Shown here one piece after another: positions 25,104 to 30,291 of a DNA stretch of 30,291 nt. The stretch is taken from assembly GCA_948896875.1 (NCBI GenBank), contig CAQUWW010000027.1:1-30291 (forward strand). Reading direction: 5' to 3'. Below the pieces are notes generated by a model. It was given only the letters and a program-made list of their open reading frames with translations. It was not told the origin of the DNA and ran no database searches. The translations under genes were made by a program, and so were the position numbers. Positions within the stretch are counted from its first letter, which is position 1. Every line of letters starts with the position of its first letter. This stretch comes from an uncultured Acetatifactor sp. GTDB lineage: Bacteria > Bacillota > Clostridia > Lachnospirales > Lachnospiraceae.

Positions 25104-26074
25104 AGACTGTACTCCTTATATAATTTTGCAACCATTTCTTCCGTGGAAATATCTGAGACAGAAACGTCCACCAGTTCTGTGGTCTGTGCAAGACGGGTAA
25201 TTGCCTGGGATACCGGAATTTCGGAAGGATCGAAGCTTATGACAAGCCTTCCGTCGTCAGACTGAACAGGCAGCATGCCTTCCCACAGTGCCGGCGGCTG
25301 CCCTCGATATTCTATTGTCATGGTTTTGCGGGAGGTAATATGCTTTTTTAGTCCGGCGAGTGTTCCGTCTACCAGGACTTTTCCCCTGCCAATCAGAAGC
25401 ACCCGCTGTGTCAGAGCTTCGATATCCTGCATATCATGAGTGGTCAGCAAAATCGTGGTACCTTTTTCGGTATTCAGACGCTGAATGAATTTCCTTACGG
25501 CAATTTTGGAGACGGCATCCAGCCCGATTGTGGGTTCGTCCAGGAAAAGCACTTTGGGGTTATGAAGCAGAGAAGCTGCTATTTCACAGCGCATTCGCTG
25601 GCCGAGGCTCAGATTGCGGACCGGTGTCTGCAGGATCTCTCCCAAATCCAGGAGTTCTGTCAGGTCATTTACATTCTTCCGATAGTCATTTTCCTTTACT
25701 CTGTAAATATCGCGAATCAGATCGAAGCTGTCTGCCACAGGTACATCCCACCACAGCTGGCTTCGCTGGCCGAACACCACACCAATGTCCCGGACGTGAG
25801 CAATCCTTTCTTTGCAGGGAATTCTTCCATTTATAATGCAGGTTCCGCTGTCCGGAGTAAGCACTCCGCACATAATCTTGATTGTGGTACTTTTTCCGGC
25901 CCCGTTGGGGCCGATGTATCCCACCATCTCTCCGTCGTTGATAGTGAAGCTGACATCTGTCAGAGCATGGACCAGAGTGTATTCTCTGGAAAAAAAGGAC
26001 TTCAACGCATTTCCCATGCCCGCCTGCCGCCTGGCCACACGGTATGTTTTGCTGACACCTGAAAATTCTATCAT
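25100..26074 (-). CDS. ABC transporter ATP-binding protein of ABC-2 exporter
   Basis: A 324-residue ATPase. Walker A GPNGAGKS is at 55-62, signature LSLGQ at 155-159 and Walker B VLFLDE at 175-180, followed by a TTHD switch histidine. The segment VFGQRSQLWWDVP (about 100-112) is characteristic of ATPases that work with the six-segment permease pairs encoded next. A roughly 80-residue C-terminal regulatory domain follows the ABC core. The ATG at 26074 is preceded by AAGGAGGTG seven bases away. The longer in-frame extension to 26203 has no homology to the fold. First gene of a three-gene operon. Confidence 0.93.
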   Translation of the reverse strand: MIEFSGVSKTYRVARRQAGMGNALKSFFSREYTLVHALTDVSFTINDGEMVGYIGPNGAGKSTTIKIMCGVLTPDSGTCIINGRIPCKERIAHVRDIGVVFGQRSQLWWDVPVADSFDLIRDIYRVKENDYRKNVNDLTELLDLGEILQTPVRNLSLGQRMRCEIAASLLHNPKVLFLDEPTIGLDAVSKIAVRKFIQRLNTEKGTTILLTTHDMQDIEALTQRVLLIGRGKVLVDGTLAGLKKHITSRKTMTIEYRGQPPALWEGMLPVQSDDGRLVISFDPSEIPVSQAITRLAQTTELVDVSVSDISTEEMVAKLYKEYSL

Positions 26075-26204
26075 TGTGTCACACCTCCTTATCCTGATGT
26101 TGATCATTGGCCTGTAAAGCCGTGAACGGTTATGCTGTTGCATATGTAATGTTATCATTTTTGAAAAAAAAGAATAGACTTGTATTTTAATTTGTGGTAA
26201 CATG

Positions 26205-26210
26205 TATAAT
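26205..26210 (+). promoter_or_regulatory. Possible -10 box for the GH5 endoglucanase gene
   Basis: A perfect TATAAT about 97 bases before the start codon in the AT-rich gap (26075-26306) between the divergent ABC and glucanase genes. A -35-like TTGTAT (26180-26185) is 19 bases away, which is long. Nothing else was recognised in this gap. Confidence 0.45.
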
Positions 26211-26306
26211 TAGGATTGGCAAAAATAATTTACATTTTTGCGTCCTTATTTTTTTGGAATAAAAGACACTGTTTGGAGATAACTAGATTGAGGTTGGAGT
26301 AGAAAA

Positions 26307-28025
26307 ATGAGGAAATGGATTGCTTTTTCTGTATTATTAGCAGGGATATTCTGCATTTCCGGCTGCGGGACAGCGACTGTTGAGAAAGGGGCTGTAGAGG
26401 AAGAAGCGAACGCTGGTGTATTTGGTTCCACAGAGATTGAAGATAGTAAAGAGAATCTGCCAGAAGAGAACCTGCTGACAGGAAATCCGGGTGAAGACAG
26501 TAAAGCGGAAAACAGTGCGGAGGAAAGCGCTCCGGAAGAAGAAACCGGAGAAGGAAACGGTTCGGAAGATGAAATGAATGAGGAATATTCCATGGGAGTA
26601 GCTTCGAAAGGACATGAGGAGGCGATTTCCGGGAATGGGGAAAACTCACAGGGAAGAAAGCAGGCGGCGGGCCGGCTGTCTGTGGAGGGGACAAAACTGG
26701 TAGATGCCGATGGCAATCCTGTGCAACTGCGGGGAATCAGTACCCATGGTCTGGCCTGGTATCCGGCATATGTGAACGAGGTCTGTTTCCGCCAGCTGAA
26801 AGAAGAATGGGGAGCCAACGTGATCCGGCTGGCTATGTATACCGGGGAGAACGGCGGCTACTGCACGGGCGGAGACAGAGAGGAGTTAAAGTCTCTGGTA
26901 AAGGCAGGCGTGGAGTATGGGACAAATAATGACATGTATGTCATTATAGACTGGCACATTTTGTCAGATGGGAATCCCAATCAATATCTTGAGGAATCGC
27001 TGGATTTTTTCAGAGAAATGTCGGAAGCTTATGCAGACTATACCAATGTGCTCTATGAGATCTGCAATGAACCTAATGGAAATGTATCTTGGAGTGAGAT
27101 AAAGAGCTATGCGGAACAGGTTATTGAAGTGATCCGGGGAAATGACAAGGAGGGTGTCATTCTGGTGGGAACACCGAACTGGTCCCAATATGTGGATCAG
27201 GCGGCGGCAGATCCCATTCAGGGATATGATAATATTATGTACACTCTGCACTTCTACGCGGCCACGCATACGGATGCTCTGCGGGATACCATGGTGAAAG
27301 CTGTGGAAGCAGGCCTTCCAATTTTTGTATCGGAATATGGCATCTGCGATGCTTCGGGCAATGGAGCCATCAATACGGAGCAGGCAGATAAGTGGATAGC
27401 CCTTATGGATTCTTATGATATAAGTTATGTGGCCTGGAATCTGTCGAATAAGGCGGAAACCTCGGCAATTCTTAAAAGCAGCTGTGACAAAATATCAGGA
27501 TTTGCAACGGAGGATTTAAGCGATTCCGGGAAGTGGCTTTATGAGATGCTGAGGAAGAAGGATGATTCCGTCTCCGTGAAAGTGGCTTTCGCAGGAGAAC
27601 AGGGAAACGGGACTGGAGGCGCTGGAGAAAAAGGGGCAAAGGCCGGAGAGGGAGAGATGTCGACGGAAGAAGCTTTGGGAGGCGGACAGAAAGCCGGGAC
27701 TGCAGGAGACGACGGACAGATATCCGAAGGCTTGGAAGTGACGGCGACGATTATAAATTCATGGGAACAGGAAAATAAAACATATTATCAATATACACTC
27801 ACCATTAACAACCTTACTGAGGAAGACATAAAGGGGTGGACCGTGCGTCTGGAATTCAGTGGAGATTATACTCTCCAGGATAGCTGGAACGGAAGCTATC
27901 AGGCAGAACAAAATGCCCTTACCATATCCTCATTAGAGTATAACGGAGACATTGGTAAGGGAAAGAGTGTGGAAAATATCGGCTTTATTGTGCAGGGAGA
28001 GGCCGGTTTGACGGTGGTCAGGTAG
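26307..28025 (+). CDS. Lipoprotein endo-beta-glucanase, GH5 with C-terminal CBM2-like module
   Basis: A 572-residue surface enzyme. The signal peptide ends in a lipobox ISGC (Cys20). An acidic Glu-rich linker of about 90 residues follows, then the GH5 barrel beginning near 125 with VEGTKLVDADGNPVQLRGISTHGLAW. The acid/base is E255 in ICNEPNG and the nucleophile E343 in FVSEYG; HFYAATH lies between. Both glutamates are present, so it should be active on beta-1,4-glucan. A Gly/Glu-rich linker (about 430-475) leads to a C-terminal region (about 480-572) with GWTVRLEF, DSWNG and a terminal beta-sandwich pattern like the cellulose-binding CBM2. The start has GGAG seven bases upstream. It may supply oligosaccharides outside the cell. 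The next gene begins 48 bases later, and no terminator was seen between them. Confidence 0.92.
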   Translation: MRKWIAFSVLLAGIFCISGCGTATVEKGAVEEEANAGVFGSTEIEDSKENLPEENLLTGNPGEDSKAENSAEESAPEEETGEGNGSEDEMNEEYSMGVASKGHEEAISGNGENSQGRKQAAGRLSVEGTKLVDADGNPVQLRGISTHGLAWYPAYVNEVCFRQLKEEWGANVIRLAMYTGENGGYCTGGDREELKSLVKAGVEYGTNNDMYVIIDWHILSDGNPNQYLEESLDFFREMSEAYADYTNVLYEICNEPNGNVSWSEIKSYAEQVIEVIRGNDKEGVILVGTPNWSQYVDQAAADPIQGYDNIMYTLHFYAATHTDALRDTMVKAVEAGLPIFVSEYGICDASGNGAINTEQADKWIALMDSYDISYVAWNLSNKAETSAILKSSCDKISGFATEDLSDSGKWLYEMLRKKDDSVSVKVAFAGEQGNGTGGAGEKGAKAGEGEMSTEEALGGGQKAGTAGDDGQISEGLEVTATIINSWEQENKTYYQYTLTINNLTEEDIKGWTVRLEFSGDYTLQDSWNGSYQAEQNALTISSLEYNGDIGKGKSVENIGFIVQGEAGLTVVR

Positions 28026-28073
28026 AATGTAACAGAGAACACAGGCCAATACGTTGAAATAGAGGAGAACACT

Positions 28074-28742
28074 ATGGCAAACATACTAATCGTTGAAGAT
28101 GAAAAGGCCATGCAGGACATTATTGCGGACTATATGCGAAAGGGCGGGCATACCTGCCGTACCGCTGATGATGGTGTAGATGCTCTTGTCATACTGAAAA
28201 ACCATCCAATGGATTTGATAATCCTGGATGTGATGATGCCCCATCTGGACGGTTTTTCTGTCTGCAGGATGGCGCGGGAGATGAGCAATATGCCCATCAT
28301 CATGCTCACCGCCAAAAGTGCGGAGAACGATAAGCTGAAAGGCTACGACTACGGCGCAGATGACTATATGACTAAGCCGTTCAGTCCAAAGGTTCTGCTG
28401 GCAAAGGTGAACGCCCTGTTGCGCCGTTCCTCCCCAGCTTCTGCCGGAGCAATCACCGCAGGAAAAATCATGCTCCATCCCAATGCCCACAAGGTTTATC
28501 TGGACGGCCAGGAGATAACTTTGACCCATAAGGAATATGAACTGCTTGCCTTTCTCATGACAAATTCCGGACAGATTTTTAACCGGGAACAGCTCTTAAA
28601 CCGTGTCTGGGGCTATGATTTCGAGGGAACAACCCGCACTGTGGACACCCACATCAAAACCCTGCGTCAAAAGCTGGGGGACGAGGGCAGGCATATTGTC
28701 ACGCTGATCCGCTCCGGCTATAAATTTGAGGTGGCAGTATGA
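28074..28742 (+). CDS. OmpR/PhoB-family response regulator
   Basis: A 222-residue regulator. The receiver has acidic pocket E8/D9, phospho-acceptor D52 in LIILDVMMPHLDG, T79 and K101 in YMTKPFSP. The winged-helix domain (about 125-220) has LTHKEYELLAFLMTNSGQIFNREQLLNRVWGYDF and the recognition helix TRTVDTHIKTLRQKLG. AGAGGAG stands before the ATG. It overlaps the kinase gene by ATGA. The 11-bp direct repeats at 29838-29881 are a natural target for this type of regulator, so it probably controls the downstream microprotein/ABC genes. Confidence 0.94.
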   Translation: MANILIVEDEKAMQDIIADYMRKGGHTCRTADDGVDALVILKNHPMDLIILDVMMPHLDGFSVCRMAREMSNMPIIMLTAKSAENDKLKGYDYGADDYMTKPFSPKVLLAKVNALLRRSSPASAGAITAGKIMLHPNAHKVYLDGQEITLTHKEYELLAFLMTNSGQIFNREQLLNRVWGYDFEGTTRTVDTHIKTLRQKLGDEGRHIVTLIRSGYKFEVAV

Positions 28743-29809
28743 AAGAATTATTTTCACTCCGTACCGTTCGGAAAAAGATTTTAATGCTCTCCAAGCTGGC
28801 GGGAATTGCGCTGATCTTCTCTTATATCCTGTCAACCGGCCTGCCTGTCAGCAGGGATGTCTCCCTTCTGATTTGGCTGGGATTTGTCCTGTTGTTGATT
28901 TGGGGCATCGACTTTTTTATGCATCGCTTTATTACAAAACCTATTTCCAGGCTGAACGCCTCTGCAAAACGCATGGCAGGACTGGACTTATCCGCCTCCT
29001 GCGGTCTTGCTTCAACTGATGAATTTGGAGAACTGTCCGCCAGCCTGAATATGATGGCTGAAAATCTTAAGAAAGCCCTTGCCCGTCTGGAGGACGCAAA
29101 CACTCAGCTTGAAAGGGATGTGGAAAAGGAACGGCTTCTTCTGGCCGAGCGAAAAGAGTTGGTGGACAGTCTTTCCCATGAGATGAAGACCCCGCTGGGC
29201 ATCATCAGAGCTTATGCCGAGGGCTTGCAGGATGAAACAGATGAAGCCCAAAAGAAGAAATACGCCCAGGTCATCGTTTCCGAAGTGGAGCGCATGAATA
29301 GCCTGATCGTGACTCTGCTGGATTTGTCGGCATTGGAAAGCGGCGCCACAAGCCTGAACGTCACCCGCTTTGACTTTGTAGAATTGGTGGAAACGGTGGC
29401 AGGGCGGCTCCTGATTGATACTCCTGATACCAATTTTGAACTGCAATATGAGCTTCCGGAGAAAAAGGTTTTTGTGAGAACAGACAGGCGGCGTATGGAG
29501 CAGGTTTTGGACAACCTGATCGTCAATGCCAGGAAAAATGTGTATTCCGGGGGTGTCCTGCGGCTGGAGCTGACAGTGGACGATGGAACCCTGCATTTCT
29601 CCATCTTCAATCAAGGCCGGCCCATTCCAGAAAATGACCTGCCTAAAATCTGGACAAAATTCTATCGTGACAGCGGCGTGGAATACAGCGGTTCCGGGCT
29701 GGGGCTGTCCATTGTGGCGCAAATCCTGACCATGCAAAGTTTGCCTTATGGCGCAGAAAATCTAACAGACGGAGTCCGCTTTTATTTTTCCATCCCTGTC
29801 ACAAAATAA
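28739..29809 (+). CDS. VanS-like membrane sensor histidine kinase
   Basis: A 356-residue kinase. Two membrane segments (about 19-35 and 43-62) enclose only a few outside residues, so this is an intramembrane-sensing layout. HAMP spans about 62-118 with a coiled stretch to 140. HisKA has SLSHEMKTP with H147. The ATPase has N259 in QVLDNLIVNA and GSGLGLS (318-324). The G1 box reads FNQGRPIP where most kinases have DxGxG, a form shared with VanS-type kinases. It is cotranscribed with the preceding regulator by ATGA overlap. Confidence 0.93.
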   Translation: MKELFSLRTVRKKILMLSKLAGIALIFSYILSTGLPVSRDVSLLIWLGFVLLLIWGIDFFMHRFITKPISRLNASAKRMAGLDLSASCGLASTDEFGELSASLNMMAENLKKALARLEDANTQLERDVEKERLLLAERKELVDSLSHEMKTPLGIIRAYAEGLQDETDEAQKKKYAQVIVSEVERMNSLIVTLLDLSALESGATSLNVTRFDFVELVETVAGRLLIDTPDTNFELQYELPEKKVFVRTDRRRMEQVLDNLIVNARKNVYSGGVLRLELTVDDGTLHFSIFNQGRPIPENDLPKIWTKFYRDSGVEYSGSGLGLSIVAQILTMQSLPYGAENLTDGVRFYFSIPVTK

Positions 29810-29837
29810 GTTGCACGCCAATAAAATTTGCAGTAAA

Positions 29838-29881
29838 TTTCACAGGGATTTCACAGCGGCCTCACACCAATTTCACACCGC
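29838..29881 (+). promoter_or_regulatory. Four 11-bp direct repeats, putative OmpR-type operator
   Basis: Four head-to-tail units of exactly 11 bases: TTTCACAGGGA, TTTCACAGCGG, CCTCACACCAA, TTTCACACCGC. The core TCACA is kept in all four. An 11-base period places each core on one DNA face, the usual spacing of half-sites for tandem OmpR/PhoB dimers. It lies between the kinase gene and the microprotein, which starts 108 bases further on. This suggests control by the adjacent regulator. Confidence 0.7.
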
Positions 29882-29988
29882 ATCTCTAAACTCTCCTTAT
29901 CACAGGCTTTCAAATCGATCTATGTTTCCGCCCCATAGAGGCTGGAACAGGAAGAAAGATTTGAGGCGACAAATAAGGAGGTTTTTTT

Positions 29989-30141
29989 ATGTTTTTAGGT
30001 TTAGCATGGTACTGGTGGCTGGTAATCGTGGCGGTGCTGATCATCTCCATTCCCTTCAAGGTCAAGTTTATGAAGTGGTGGAGCAAGCGCCAGCAGGAGC
30101 AGAAGAAGGGTCAGCATGGAAAGTGGGGTGATGAGGAATGA
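29989..30141 (+). CDS. 50-residue single-span membrane microprotein
   Basis: A short gene of 51 codons including stop. The product starts MFLGLAWYWWLVIVAVLIIS, one hydrophobic segment of about 20 residues with an aromatic WYWW face. It continues with a basic part (KVKFMKWWSKRQQEQKK) and ends GDEE. The positive-inside rule would put the C terminus in the cytoplasm. AAGGAGG stands seven bases before the ATG, one of the best sites in the window. The stop overlaps the start of the ABC ATPase (ATGA), so the two are translationally coupled. I do not recognise the family. It may be an accessory or sensor subunit of the transporter. Confidence 0.8.
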   Translation: MFLGLAWYWWLVIVAVLIISIPFKVKFMKWWSKRQQEQKKGQHGKWGDEE

Positions 30142-30291
30142 TCGAGGTCAAGAACCTGACATTCTCCTACAGCAAAGACAAGCAGGCCCTCCACGGTTTG
30201 GACTTCACCGTGGAGGACGGGGAGATTTTCGGCTTTCTGGGGCCGAACGGCTCCGGAAAGTCTACAACCCAGAAGATACTCACCGGGATTT
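30138..30291 (+). CDS. ABC transporter ATP-binding protein, partial (cut by window end)
   Basis: The first 51 residues of an ABC ATPase: MIEVKNLTFSYSKDKQALHG, then Walker A GPNGSGKST at residues 35-43. The remainder lies beyond the window. It starts within the stop codon of the microprotein and is the likely target, with it, of the regulator/kinase pair upstream. The N-terminal form fits ATPases of ABC-2-type exporters, so membrane permeases are expected next. Confidence 0.93.
   Translation, partial: MIEVKNLTFSYSKDKQALHGLDFTVEDGEIFGFLGPNGSGKSTTQKILTGI

Noticed and set aside
29838..29881. The 11-bp repeats as a CRISPR or mobile-element scar
   Set aside because: The units are contiguous without spacers, far too short for CRISPR, and no transposase or cas gene is nearby.

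Overview
The window looks like a chromosomal segment of a gut-type Firmicute, most likely a Lachnospiraceae-like Clostridium relative. The grounds are moderate GC content, strong AAGGAGG-type ribosome binding sites almost everywhere, a YesMN-type two-component system beside a sugar ABC importer, a YtrA-type GntR/ABC cassette, lipoprotein signal peptides of Firmicute style, and a tRNA gene without an encoded CCA end. The genus cannot be fixed from sequence reading alone. No rRNA, CRISPR array, insertion sequence or prophage was seen.

Layout. (1) 1-54: 3' part of a tRNA, probably tRNA-Ala(CGC), closed by a bidirectional hairpin. (2) 133-8140, minus strand: a carbohydrate-uptake locus. An AraC-type response regulator and a YesM-type sensor kinase come first and end in a clear terminator. 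A lipoprotein solute-binding protein follows, then a hairpin that probably limits read-through, two MalF/MalG-type permeases and a non-secreted tandem beta-helix enzyme. Together they would sense, import and then cleave an oligosaccharide inside the cell. (3) 8381-13413, plus strand: a complete two-gene Type III restriction-modification system (mod, res), divergent from region 2. (4) 13722-16478, plus strand: a GntR(YtrA)-ABC ATPase-two membrane protein operon with a strong promoter overlapped by a long imperfect palindrome, probably its own operator.

(5) 16539-17699, minus strand: a cytoplasmic amidohydrolase. (6) 17770-23403, minus strand: a three-gene signalling operon made of a lone receiver, a membrane hybrid kinase with pseudo-receiver, receiver and HPt, and a second membrane hybrid kinase whose C terminus is a complete DegV (fatty-acid-binding) domain. 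No DNA-binding output domain is encoded in it. This is the most unusual part of the window. (7) 23510-26074, minus strand: an ABC exporter of the ATPase plus two ABC-2 permease type, with overlapping or near-overlapping genes. (8) 26307-28025, plus strand: a lipoprotein GH5 endoglucanase with a C-terminal CBM2-like module. (9) 28074-30291, plus strand: an OmpR-type regulator and VanS-like kinase, then four exact-period 11-bp direct repeats, a 50-residue membrane microprotein and an ABC ATPase cut by the window end.

The overall theme is environmental sensing (four separate kinase systems) tied to carbohydrate use and membrane transport. The candidates for a new system are the kinase-DegV operon of region 6 and the repeat-controlled microprotein/ABC unit of region 9.
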